IMG/VR virus record: IMGVR_UViG_3300021091_000419
Span: 1-23,921 of that record
Length of the DNA: 23,921 nucleotides
Source of the DNA: a virus
Reading direction: 5' to 3' (one strand)
Of this stretch, positions 14,979-23,115 are shown piece after piece. How positions within the stretch are numbered: position 1 is the stretch's first letter; every line of letters starts with the position of its first letter. Made by a program: the position numbers and the translations under genes. Below the pieces are notes generated by a model that saw only the letters and a list, made by a program, of their open reading frames with translations, did not search any database and was not told the origin of the DNA.

Positions 14979-17491
14979 AATTGACAAATTTTAGAAATGA
15001 AAGATTTGGTTATAATGTAGTAACAAATGGTACATTCGTTGCTGTGGGAAATCCTCCTTCAAAAAAGTATTCTGAATTTGAAGATTTTACACGTGCGGGA
15101 GAAATCTGTCTTTATAAGAAAAACCGTTTCGAAAAAAACTATTCATTTGTAAGATCTTTTACTAAACCTAGATTATCAGATTTAACAAATTTATATTCAG
15201 TTTACGCGGAACAAAGCAGTAGTGCTGCGCGTACAGGCTCTATTGTACAAGAAAGTGGATCAAAATCACAAAATTTAACAACATGTAGCTTAATATTATT
15301 AGAAGGATCTGAATATAATTTAGAATCTCATTATGGTATTAGTGTAGATTTATCTGATTATTTTCTTGCTATAGGTGATCCTGCATTTTCCCAAAGTTTT
15401 GAAAGACTCTTAACTACTAGTGGTTCGAGCGTCGATATCTATAGAATTGCAAATTCAGTCGCTGAAACTGATGGTTGTTTGGTTGAAGAAAACGAGACTT
15501 ATGAAATATCAAATTTACCATTTTGTTTTATTAAAAACGATGAAAAAAGTTTTGGTAAAGTAGTTAATGTTGGTAATGAAGTTTTGGTTATTTCTGCTCC
15601 TGATGCTAATAATGGTAAAGGTAAAGTTTTTATTTACAGATATGATACTACCAAATGTGATGGATATGTCCTTGAATCCACTCTTTCTTCAAGCGACTCT
15701 ACACAGTATGGATTCGGAACATCAATTTCGTTAGACAAATATAATGAAGATAAAATCTTAATTGCTAACGCACAAATTAGTCCACATACATCTTCTACTG
15801 TTCATTTGTATAAATATATCAACGGTAGTTGGGGTGAAATCCAAACTTTTTCAAAAGATATAAGGGACAAATGGATAAAAAATCAATTAGATAGTTTCGG
15901 CGATACACCACCTTATATCATTTCACAGAGTTTTGATAAATTTGGTCATTCTGTATCAATATATGATAAAGTAATTGCAATCGGCGCGCCCAATGACGTT
16001 ACATATTACCAAACTAGTGCATCTGCGATACTACATCAAGAAGGTGCTTTTTATTTATATGCTTTAGATGAGTGTACTACTTCAGGTAGTTATAATTTAG
16101 TTTCAAAATATTATGGAGGTTCCGAAGTTTTTAAAGACAACTTATATGGGTATAGTGTAAGTGTATATGATAATAAAATTTTGGTAGGTTCACCAAAGCC
16201 ATATTTTCCATTTAGTTCACTTTATGTTTCTTCATCGGTACATCGGTTTAACAAAAATATTGAAGAAAATACATTAGGTGCCGCACAATATTTAGGTCAA
16301 GTATTTATATATAATTTTGAAAATAAAACTCTTAATAAACTAACTACACATCCTATTACAAAACGAAAAACTACTGATTATCCGTTCTCTGCATTTGGAA
16401 GTTCTGTTTCATTATCTTCCAGAAATTTAGCTATTGGTTCACCTATAGAGTTAAATAACGATTTTTACTTAAATAATCCTATAATAAGCGAAAGTATTTA
16501 TGCACAAGGAGATTGTGGTGTTTCTACAGCTTCATATTTTATAATAGAACAAAGTGCATCAAACAGTTTAAATCAATATCAAAATATTGTATTGGTTGAA
16601 GAACAAGATTTTATTTCTCCAATTAAAGGAAGAAGTTTTATTTATGATTTTGAAAATTTAAGTGAAAACTCTCAAATAGGTAATGTTTTTTATAATAATA
16701 ACAAAATTGTAGTAAATAACACAGGCAGCATTTTACAATCATTATTACGTGATCCTATAAATTACAACAATCCGTACTATTACATAGATTTTAAAAGTCT
16801 AATAACTTTAAGAGAAACTCAATATATTTGTACCATAGATAAAGGTGAATTCAATATATCAACAAATCCCACTTCTTATGATTTTACCAGTTTCGACTAT
16901 GGAATTTTAAATAAAATGGTATTTGATTTTGATAACCTTGATATTGTTTTAAGATATATAATTTACAAAAATACCTCGCCAAAAACAGAAGAATGGTGGA
17001 ACTATGTGTCGTTCAGCGACGGTGGTAAAAATATTTTCGATTACAATGTTTCTTTACGTGACAACTTTTATAATAATAAACTCACTCAAAAGTTGTTATG
17101 TCAACTTAATAATATTAATTTTGACGTAAACAATGACGGTAAGGCCGATCTCCTCGATTTGGGACTAATTTGGAAGTATTGGATAAGTGAATTAAATATC
17201 ATTAACTATAGTAGTTATATAAATCCATTATCAAGAAACAAAACAATTGACCAACTCTTATTTTTCTTAAATGAAAAAACAGGAAAATTTGTTAAAAAAG
17301 AAGTAAATAATGAATTTTTCAAATTTAACTATAGTTCATCTATAGATTCAACCGGTTCTTATCTAGCTCCATATATCACACAAGTAGGTTTATATAGCGG
17401 AACAGATTTAGTAGCTTTGGCTAAATTAGCACACCCTATTAAAAATACAGGACAATATCCTATTAATATTATTGTAAAATGGGATACATAA
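14975..17491 (+). CDS. Seven-bladed FG-GAP-type beta-propeller virion protein with an EF-hand/dockerin-like calcium loop
   Basis: The product has 838 residues. Seven repeats of the form (F/Y)G-x-(S/N/K)-V-x(5-7)-(A/V/L)-(I/V)-(G/S)-x-P start near residues 11, 120, 193, 247, 323, 391 and 474. Examples are FGYNVVTNGTFVAVGNP, YGISVDLSDYFLAIGDP, FGHSVSIYDKVIAIGAP and FGSSVSLSSRNLAIGSP. Several are followed by a 'G.vfiY' strand (GKVFIYRYD, GQVFIYNFE). This is the pattern of FG-GAP/integrin-type propellers; blade 4 (YGFGTSISLD) is the most diverged. Residues 717-728 are a canonical 12-residue calcium loop, DVNNDGKADLLD, followed by a helix as in dockerin/EF-hand units. Residues 800-838 carry the C-terminal module shared with the 367-residue protein. 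It probably acts outside the particle as a peripheral baseplate or receptor-binding protein. That role is inferred. Confidence 0.88.
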   Translation: MKLTNFRNERFGYNVVTNGTFVAVGNPPSKKYSEFEDFTRAGEICLYKKNRFEKNYSFVRSFTKPRLSDLTNLYSVYAEQSSSAARTGSIVQESGSKSQNLTTCSLILLEGSEYNLESHYGISVDLSDYFLAIGDPAFSQSFERLLTTSGSSVDIYRIANSVAETDGCLVEENETYEISNLPFCFIKNDEKSFGKVVNVGNEVLVISAPDANNGKGKVFIYRYDTTKCDGYVLESTLSSSDSTQYGFGTSISLDKYNEDKILIANAQISPHTSSTVHLYKYINGSWGEIQTFSKDIRDKWIKNQLDSFGDTPPYIISQSFDKFGHSVSIYDKVIAIGAPNDVTYYQTSASAILHQEGAFYLYALDECTTSGSYNLVSKYYGGSEVFKDNLYGYSVSVYDNKILVGSPKPYFPFSSLYVSSSVHRFNKNIEENTLGAAQYLGQVFIYNFENKTLNKLTTHPITKRKTTDYPFSAFGSSVSLSSRNLAIGSPIELNNDFYLNNPIISESIYAQGDCGVSTASYFIIEQSASNSLNQYQNIVLVEEQDFISPIKGRSFIYDFENLSENSQIGNVFYNNNKIVVNNTGSILQSLLRDPINYNNPYYYIDFKSLITLRETQYICTIDKGEFNISTNPTSYDFTSFDYGILNKMVFDFDNLDIVLRYIIYKNTSPKTEEWWNYVSFSDGGKNIFDYNVSLRDNFYNNKLTQKLLCQLNNINFDVNNDGKADLLDLGLIWKYWISELNIINYSSYINPLSRNKTIDQLLFFLNEKTGKFVKKEVNNEFFKFNYSSSIDSTGSYLAPYITQVGLYSGTDLVALAKLAHPIKNTGQYPINIIVKWDT

Positions 17492-17520
17492 TAATATTTA
17501 TTATATAACAATTCTAATTT

Positions 17521-17823
17521 ATGGCAACATCATCTGACAGCAAAACAATAGATCGTGAATCATTAAAACAAGATTTGGCAACAAAATACGAAAAAGGTGC
17601 TAGAGCTGGTGGAGCTTTTAATGTTCAAACCGATTTAAAAACTGACGGTGCTAACGAAATTTCGTTGGCAGGCAGTACATTTGACAAATTATATACTACT
17701 ACAAAAGGTTTTAAACTCAAAATGGCACAAGGTCAAACCCAATTTAAAGACGCTGCGGGAAATACATCACGACAACTATCTATTTATACAAAAGGTTTGG
17801 ACGTTAGACCATATAAAAAGTAA
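17521..17823 (+). CDS. Small basic hypothetical protein at the end of the structural block
   Basis: This 100-residue protein starts at an ATG after a 29-base AT-only gap without a clear Shine-Dalgarno sequence. It is Lys/Thr/Gly/Ala-rich and contains ESLKQDLATKYEKGARAGGA, then DGANEISLAGSTFDKLY, and ends in a basic tail (YTKGLDVRPYKK). No cysteines, membrane segment or enzyme motif are visible, and I recognise no family. It is the last gene before the recombination/replication cassette, so it could belong to either block. The codon style is like the neighbours. I prefer this frame over an overlapping +3 frame at 17648-17854 because it has the cleaner start and ordinary amino-acid composition. 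Confidence 0.7.
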   Translation: MATSSDSKTIDRESLKQDLATKYEKGARAGGAFNVQTDLKTDGANEISLAGSTFDKLYTTTKGFKLKMAQGQTQFKDAAGNTSRQLSIYTKGLDVRPYKK

Positions 17824-17828
17824 TTTTA

Positions 17829-17852
17829 AAAAATACTTTTCTATGTATTTTT
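17829..17852. other. AT-rich hairpin immediately before the resolvase start codon
   Basis: AAAAATAC (17829-17836) and GTATTTTT (17845-17852) form an eight-pair stem with an eight-base loop, ending one base before the ATG at 17854. The right arm is T-rich and overall resembles a weak intrinsic terminator, which would separate the structural operon from the DNA-metabolism genes. The stem has only one G-C pair, so a terminator is doubtful. Being so close to the start, it could instead reduce ribosome access to the resolvase gene. Confidence 0.35.
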
Positions 17853-17853
17853 A

Positions 17854-18360
17854 ATGGTTATATTAGGACTTGATACATCAACATCTGTTACCGGCTGGGC
17901 ATTTTCAAAAGACAATGTTATATTAGACGCGGGTTTTATCAACACAAAAAAGTTAGAAACAACGAAAGAAAAAACGTTTCACGTTATAAATGAGTTGGAA
18001 AAAAACAGTTTAATTAGACAAATCTCAAAAATTAACATTGAAGCTGCTTTAAGTGGTTTTGCGGGTGGTTTTACCAGTCAACAAACAATAATTACTTTAG
18101 CAAGACACAACGCTGTTTTTTCTTATATCATCGAAGAACATTTTAAAATCAAAGTAAACTTGTTGTCTGTAAATACTATGCGTAAACAGTTATTTGGTAA
18201 ATGTAGAATAAAAGGTATTAAATCAAAAGATTTTGTAAAACACCATCTTGAATTATTGTTACCCGAAGTAAAAAACTTCACGATAAAAAACAAAAATGGT
18301 AATTGGGATGAGAGAAATGGTGATATGTATGATGCAATCGTTACATCTCTTTTTAAATAA
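17854..18360 (+). CDS. RuvC-like Holliday junction resolvase
   Basis: The product has 168 residues, close to E. coli RuvC (173). The RNase-H-like fold is evident: the first strand VILGLDTSTSVTGWAF carries the first catalytic aspartate D7, E63 lies in INIEAALSGF, and the C-terminal helix GDMYDAIVTSLF supplies D157 and D160. These equal the D-E-D-D set of RuvC-type enzymes (E. coli D7, E66, D138, D141). Known role: resolving four-way DNA junctions left by recombination and replication before packaging. T4 itself uses the unrelated endonuclease VII (gp49), so this would be a functional replacement. The gene opens the DNA cassette, 21 bases upstream of the DUF2786 gene. Active-site residues look complete, so I expect an active enzyme. 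Confidence 0.93.
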   Translation: MVILGLDTSTSVTGWAFSKDNVILDAGFINTKKLETTKEKTFHVINELEKNSLIRQISKINIEAALSGFAGGFTSQQTIITLARHNAVFSYIIEEHFKIKVNLLSVNTMRKQLFGKCRIKGIKSKDFVKHHLELLLPEVKNFTIKNKNGNWDERNGDMYDAIVTSLFK

Positions 18361-18381
18361 ATTGTATTTCTATTATTTTAA

Positions 18382-18954
18382 ATGAACAGAGACAAGATAT
18401 TAAACCTAGCAAAAAAAGTAAAAGCATTAGCTGATAAAGGTAGTGACGGTGAAAAAAATGCTGCTAGAGACAGACTAACAAAAATATGTCAAAAGTATAA
18501 CATATCAGAAGATGAATTAATTGTTTTAGAAGAAATAAACGATTTTTTTATTTATGTATCAGACCCTTTAGAAAAAGAACTATTAAAAAATATTGTTTGT
18601 ATGATTCTTAATGTAAAAGGATTTAGATGGAAAGAACGCAATAATTGTATTAAATTAAAAATGACATCTTCCGATTTTAATAATGTTAATCAAGCCTTCG
18701 AACATTACAGAGATATGTTTTTTAATTATAAAAAACATTTACTAGATGCTATTATAATTAAAAACGACATATATTGTAAAAAAGTTAATTCATCTTCTAA
18801 TCCAATAAATCCTAATTTAGTTACTAAACAAGAAAAAGTTGACCAATCAAACTCTACTGAATTATCACCTATAAAAATCTCAGAAAAATTGGTTAGAATT
18901 GCTAATATCGTTGATAGAAACGTATGGCGACCAAAAAGAAACAATTTGACTTAA
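18382..18954 (+). CDS. DUF2786-domain protein in the recombination/replication cassette
   Basis: This is a 190-residue protein. Residues 4-47 match the short helical DUF2786 domain: KILNLAKKVKALADKGSDGE, then KNAARDRLTKICQKYNISED, with the typical 'i..L..kA....n..EA..A......Lm..y.i...eL' layout. Residues 55-120 form a second, mixed region (FRWKERNNCIKLKMTSSDFN, then an aromatic-rich helix). The C-terminal 70 residues are polar and Lys/Asn-rich, ending in a basic RPKRNNLT. DUF2786 has no assigned function to my knowledge; it often sits next to other phage or bacterial domains of unknown role. Location between a resolvase and a primase suggests a DNA-related accessory role. That is context only. 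Confidence 0.8.
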   Translation: MNRDKILNLAKKVKALADKGSDGEKNAARDRLTKICQKYNISEDELIVLEEINDFFIYVSDPLEKELLKNIVCMILNVKGFRWKERNNCIKLKMTSSDFNNVNQAFEHYRDMFFNYKKHLLDAIIIKNDIYCKKVNSSSNPINPNLVTKQEKVDQSNSTELSPIKISEKLVRIANIVDRNVWRPKRNNLT

Positions 18955-18981
18955 ACATAGTTTCATCGTATCGTTATATTG

Positions 18982-19899
18982 ATGTCATTACAAACTGAAA
19001 AAGTAGTTTCAACGTTAAATAATTTATTGAATCAGACTGCTAGAATTAGAAAAGGTACCGATGCGGTATATCATTGTCCTGTTTGTAATCATTATAAACG
19101 TAAACTTGAAATCAATTTATTAACAGGTAAATATAATTGTTGGGTATGTGGATTTAGTGGTGTAACGTTCAAAAGTTTACTGAAAAAATTACAAGCCGGT
19201 AAAGAATATTATGAAATATTATGTAATATAAAGGTAAAAAACACATTTTCAAAAGAAGACAAAAAAATATTAACTTTACCAGAATCGTTCAAACCGTTGA
19301 TTAAACTCTCGAACGATATTGAATATAAAAATGCATTAAATTACTGTTTGTCGAGAGGAATAACAGGTTATGACATCGCTAGATATAATATAGGCTATTG
19401 TGATGACGGCGTTTTTAGAAACAGAGTGATAATTCCTTCATATGACGAAAATGGTTCATTGAATTTTTATTCAGGTAGAGATTATTATAACAGTAAAATG
19501 AAATATAGACTGTGTGACTCAACTAAAAATGTAATTGGATTTGAGTTACTTATTAACTTCAACGAGCCAATTACATTAGTTGAAGGACCATTTGATGCTT
19601 TTGCTGTAAAATATAATGTAATTCCATTATTTGGAAAATTATTATCAGAAAAGTTAAAGATTAAAATTTTGGAAACTAAACCACCACGTATAAATGTGTT
19701 GTTAGACAACGACGCAATTAAAGAAAGTATAAAGATGTGTGAGTTCTTATATAAGAATAGTATAAATACATATTTTATAAATTTAGACGGAAAAGATCCA
19801 AATGAAATTGGTCATGAAAAAACTTGGCAAAACATACATTCGGGTGTTAAGATAGATGAAAGTACGATTTTCAGACTTAAATTGAGTAATAAAATATGA
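18982..19899 (+). CDS. DNA primase, zinc-finger plus TOPRIM (DnaG/T4 gp61-type)
   Basis: I take the ATG at 18982 as the start; a TTG directly before it (18979) is less likely. The 305-residue product has an N-terminal CHC2-like zinc ribbon with C32, C35, C53 and C56 (CPVC...CWVC). The TOPRIM core follows: E201 in LVEGPFDAFAVKY, D242 and D244 in VLLDNDA, and KDPNE at 271-275. Length is near T4 gp61 (342). In the family it makes RNA primers for lagging-strand synthesis, normally with a separate replicative helicase, which is not in this window. There is no fused helicase domain. The last codon overlaps the next start (ATGA at 19896-19899), so it is translationally coupled to the Mre11-Rad50 fusion. 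All expected metal and TOPRIM residues are present. Confidence 0.92.
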   Translation: MSLQTEKVVSTLNNLLNQTARIRKGTDAVYHCPVCNHYKRKLEINLLTGKYNCWVCGFSGVTFKSLLKKLQAGKEYYEILCNIKVKNTFSKEDKKILTLPESFKPLIKLSNDIEYKNALNYCLSRGITGYDIARYNIGYCDDGVFRNRVIIPSYDENGSLNFYSGRDYYNSKMKYRLCDSTKNVIGFELLINFNEPITLVEGPFDAFAVKYNVIPLFGKLLSEKLKIKILETKPPRINVLLDNDAIKESIKMCEFLYKNSINTYFINLDGKDPNEIGHEKTWQNIHSGVKIDESTIFRLKLSNKI

Positions 19900-22800
19900 T
19901 TTTATTAAAAAATACAGAATCAAAAATTAATGCAATTGTACATATAGCGGATATTCATATTCGTCTAACCAAAAGACACGATGAATATATCACAGTATTT
20001 GAAAGATTTTATCAAGCTCTAGATAAAGTAAAAAAATTAGGCTCTGTTCTAGTTATCGCTGGTGACATTTTTCATAATAAAAGTGATTTGAGTCCTGAGT
20101 GTGTGAAAATTGGTAGTGATTTTCTTAAAAACTGTGCTGATAGAATACCTACCATATTAACCGCTGGAAACCACGATGCTACGCTTGCGAATAAATCTCG
20201 TTTAGATTGTTTGACTCCTATTGTTGATGCTCTACAACATAATAATTTGTATTATCTGAAAGCCACAGATGTATATCGGTATGAAAATATACTATTTAAC
20301 AATTTTAGTGTATTTGATGATTCCGAAAAATATATCATGTATAAAGATATATCGTCTAAATACAAAGTTGAAACCGATCATCACATTGCATTATTTCATG
20401 GTCCGGTCAATAATGCTATTACAGATATTGGATATAAGGTAAGTAATCGTGCTATTACAAACGAATTGTTCGACGGTCATCACATTTCAATGTTAGGTGA
20501 CATTCATAAACATCAAATTCTACAAGAATATGATGAAACTGATGAAAAGCCTGTTATTGTTTATGCTGGTTCTATGATTCAACAAAATCACGGCGAAGAA
20601 CTTAAAGGTCACGGATTTTTGATGTGGGATTTAAAACGTAGAGTATTTAAACATTATGAATTACAAAATGAATATGGATACTTCACATTAGAAATCAACA
20701 AAGGTAAATTAGTTACTGATATTACGGAAATGCCGAAAAAGGTTCGTATACGAACCAAATGTTTTGAATCTATTCCATCACAAGTAAAAGAGGTGATGAA
20801 TGATATCAAAAACAAATGTAAAATTCTTGAATCAACCTTTATTAGGGTAGATGAAGCCGAAGTTGATCTCACTCTTAAGAATGGTCAAATTTTTGATATT
20901 CATAATATTTTAGATGTAGATTATCAGAACAAACTAATTGAAGATAACTTACTTGCAAAAAATATAGACAACAGTCTTATCGAAAAAGTTAAAGAACTAA
21001 ATAAGTCAATTAACAAGGAAATTTCCAAAGACAAATCTCCGAAAAATATTCGTTGGAAACCAAAGACTTTTGAGTTTGATAATATGTTTAGTTATGGTGA
21101 GAATAATTATATTGATTTTACCAAATTAAAAGGTACTATTGGTTTATTTGCTCCGAATGCTAGTGGTAAATCAAGTATAATGGATGCACTGGCTTTTTGT
21201 GTATTTGATAAATTTAGTAAAGGATATAAAGCTGTACACGTATTGAATACTCAGAAAATGAGTTTCAAATGTAAGTTTAATTTTGAAGTAAACGGCGTAG
21301 ATTACTTTATTGAACGAGAAGGCAAATCTGATAAAAAGGGTAATATTAAAGTTGAAGTTAAATTTTACAAGTTAGAAAATGATAAAGAAGTACCATTGAA
21401 TGGCGAAGCACGTAGAAGTACCAATGACATTATTAGAGATTATGTTGGTACATACGATGACTTTATTCTAACGGTATTAAGCATTCAAAACAGTAAAGCG
21501 AGTTCATTTATTGATTTGGGACAAACTGAACGAAAGGATTTGTTGTGTCAGTTTATGGGATTAACTGTATTTGATCAATTATATACCCTCGCAAATGACA
21601 GATTTAAAGAAACTAACACTTTGTTAAAAAATGTAAGTAAGGATCAACTATTATCAGAATTAACTCAGATTTCTTCGAGTATTGAATTAAATAATAAAAA
21701 TATTATCAAATACAATGATGAAATAAAACAGTTAGAGTCTAAAAAAGAAGAACAAAACAATAAATTATTGGAATTATCAAATAATGTAATTAAAACTACA
21801 TCTTTCGATTTTAATATTACCGAATTAGAATCCGAAAAAACTGACTTGGAATCGAAAATTTCAAAATTTCAAGGTGATATTATTGAAAAAAAGAACAAAT
21901 TATCTATAGTTGAATCAGATCTGTACAACTTATCCTCTTCTTTAAAAAGTTGTGAAAATATTAACAATGATTATGAACAATATAAATTAAAAAAAGAAGA
22001 GGAGTCTAAAAAGAGTTCTGAAATCGAAAAATTAAAAGTAATTGTCAAAAATAAAATTGATAAACTTAAAAAATTAGAAGAACACAAATATGATCCAAAT
22101 TGTATATATTGCGTAAATAATGTTTTTGTAAAAGATGCAATTAAAACTAAAGAAGAACTTGAACTTGACAAAAATAAAGGTAAAATATTAGTTGATGAAT
22201 TTAATGTGATTAAATCTATATTGGATTCTTTTGGTAATATCGAATTACGTTATAAAGAATATCAACACACTACTGCTGAAAAGGTCAGATTAGATAAAAG
22301 CAAGGAAATATTGTCTACTGCAATATTGAAAGACGAAAATTATATAATAACATTACAAAACAAATTAAAAGAAACCAATCAAAAGATTGAAACATTTTAC
22401 AAAAATAAAGATATTATTGAAAATAACTTAAAATTGATAATAGAAATAAACAGTGTAAAAACTGAAGTCAGAAAATATGAATTAGATATTAAAAATATAA
22501 ACAGTAGTATTTTTACAGCATCCACAGAAAAAGGAAGAGTTGAATTACAATATAAAAACACTACCGATCAATTAAACAAAGTAAAGGAACTTGAAGAATC
22601 ATATGAAGCTTATAAGTTATATTCTAATATTATAAGTCGTGATGGCATTCCTTACGAAATCATTACCAAAACTCTGCCTGAAATAGAAAAGGAAATAAAT
22701 AATATTCTTCATCAATTAGTAGAATTTAATGTTTCGATGCAAACTGACGGTAAAAACATCATGACTAATATTGTTTATGATGATAAACAATGGCCACTCG

Positions 22801-23078
22801 AAATGGCTAGTGGTATGGAAAAATTTGTCAGTGGATTGGCGATTCGTGTTGCTTTAATTAATATTAGTAACTTACCACGACCAAATATTATTTGTATCGA
22901 TGAAGGTTTTGGTTGCGCGGATAGTGACCATTTAGGACAAATGGGCGCTTTGTTTAATTATTTAAAACATCAATTCGATTTTATCTGGATTATCAGTCAT
23001 TTAGACCAAATGAAAGACATGGTAGATAGTCAAATTGAAATTAAAAAAGAAAATGGATTTAGTAAAGTAAATTTTTAA
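19896..23078 (+). CDS. Fused Mre11/SbcD nuclease and Rad50/SbcC ATPase (gp47-gp46 in one chain)
   Basis: One 1060-residue frame contains both subunits. The Mre11 part shows all phosphoesterase motifs: D19 and H21 (HIADIHI), D57 and H60 (AGDIFHNK), N92-H93-D94 (TAGNHD), H168 (FHGPVNN), and H204/H206 (LGDIHKH). A helical linker at about 345-380 is where Mre11 normally binds Rad50. The Rad50 part starts near 386 and has Walker A at 419-427 (APNASGKSS, with Ala for the first Gly). It continues with a Q-loop (VLSIQNSKASSFIDL), coiled-coil arms around a zinc hook C736-x-x-C739, a signature segment (MASGMEKFVSGLAIRVAL), Walker B at about 998-1003 (IICIDE) and the H-loop H1035. Known role in T4: gp46/gp47 resect DNA ends for recombination-dependent replication. 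T4 uses two genes (560 and 339 residues). No stop or frameshift separates the halves. Confidence 0.95.
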   Translation: MILLKNTESKINAIVHIADIHIRLTKRHDEYITVFERFYQALDKVKKLGSVLVIAGDIFHNKSDLSPECVKIGSDFLKNCADRIPTILTAGNHDATLANKSRLDCLTPIVDALQHNNLYYLKATDVYRYENILFNNFSVFDDSEKYIMYKDISSKYKVETDHHIALFHGPVNNAITDIGYKVSNRAITNELFDGHHISMLGDIHKHQILQEYDETDEKPVIVYAGSMIQQNHGEELKGHGFLMWDLKRRVFKHYELQNEYGYFTLEINKGKLVTDITEMPKKVRIRTKCFESIPSQVKEVMNDIKNKCKILESTFIRVDEAEVDLTLKNGQIFDIHNILDVDYQNKLIEDNLLAKNIDNSLIEKVKELNKSINKEISKDKSPKNIRWKPKTFEFDNMFSYGENNYIDFTKLKGTIGLFAPNASGKSSIMDALAFCVFDKFSKGYKAVHVLNTQKMSFKCKFNFEVNGVDYFIEREGKSDKKGNIKVEVKFYKLENDKEVPLNGEARRSTNDIIRDYVGTYDDFILTVLSIQNSKASSFIDLGQTERKDLLCQFMGLTVFDQLYTLANDRFKETNTLLKNVSKDQLLSELTQISSSIELNNKNIIKYNDEIKQLESKKEEQNNKLLELSNNVIKTTSFDFNITELESEKTDLESKISKFQGDIIEKKNKLSIVESDLYNLSSSLKSCENINNDYEQYKLKKEEESKKSSEIEKLKVIVKNKIDKLKKLEEHKYDPNCIYCVNNVFVKDAIKTKEELELDKNKGKILVDEFNVIKSILDSFGNIELRYKEYQHTTAEKVRLDKSKEILSTAILKDENYIITLQNKLKETNQKIETFYKNKDIIENNLKLIIEINSVKTEVRKYELDIKNINSSIFTASTEKGRVELQYKNTTDQLNKVKELEESYEAYKLYSNIISRDGIPYEIITKTLPEIEKEINNILHQLVEFNVSMQTDGKNIMTNIVYDDKQWPLEMASGMEKFVSGLAIRVALINISNLPRPNIICIDEGFGCADSDHLGQMGALFNYLKHQFDFIWIISHLDQMKDMVDSQIEIKKENGFSKVNF

Positions 23079-23107
23079 TAAAAGGCATATATTTTTTCAA
23101 AAGTTGT

Positions 23108-23115
23108 TATAAATA
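23108..23115 (+). promoter_or_regulatory. T4-type late promoter octamer TATAAATA upstream of the tail sheath gene
   Basis: A perfect TATAAATA lies 66 bases before the sheath ATG, in the left inner arm of the leader hairpin. With T4 spacing (octamer at about -13 to -6), transcription would start near 23121, in the apical loop. The symmetric arm contains the same octamer on the minus strand (23141-23148). By chance several copies are expected in 24 kb of such AT-rich DNA, and copies do occur inside genes (2461-2468, 19761-19768). The support is the position in the gap before a late gene. Confidence 0.6.

Noticed and set aside
17648-17854. Overlapping frame at the end of the 100-residue gene
   Set aside because: Overlaps most of a better-supported frame and has no start signal.
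19761-19768. TATAAATA octamer inside the primase gene
   Set aside because: Intragenic, 130 bases before the fusion gene, which is already coupled to the primase by an ATGA overlap. A chance match is the simplest reading.
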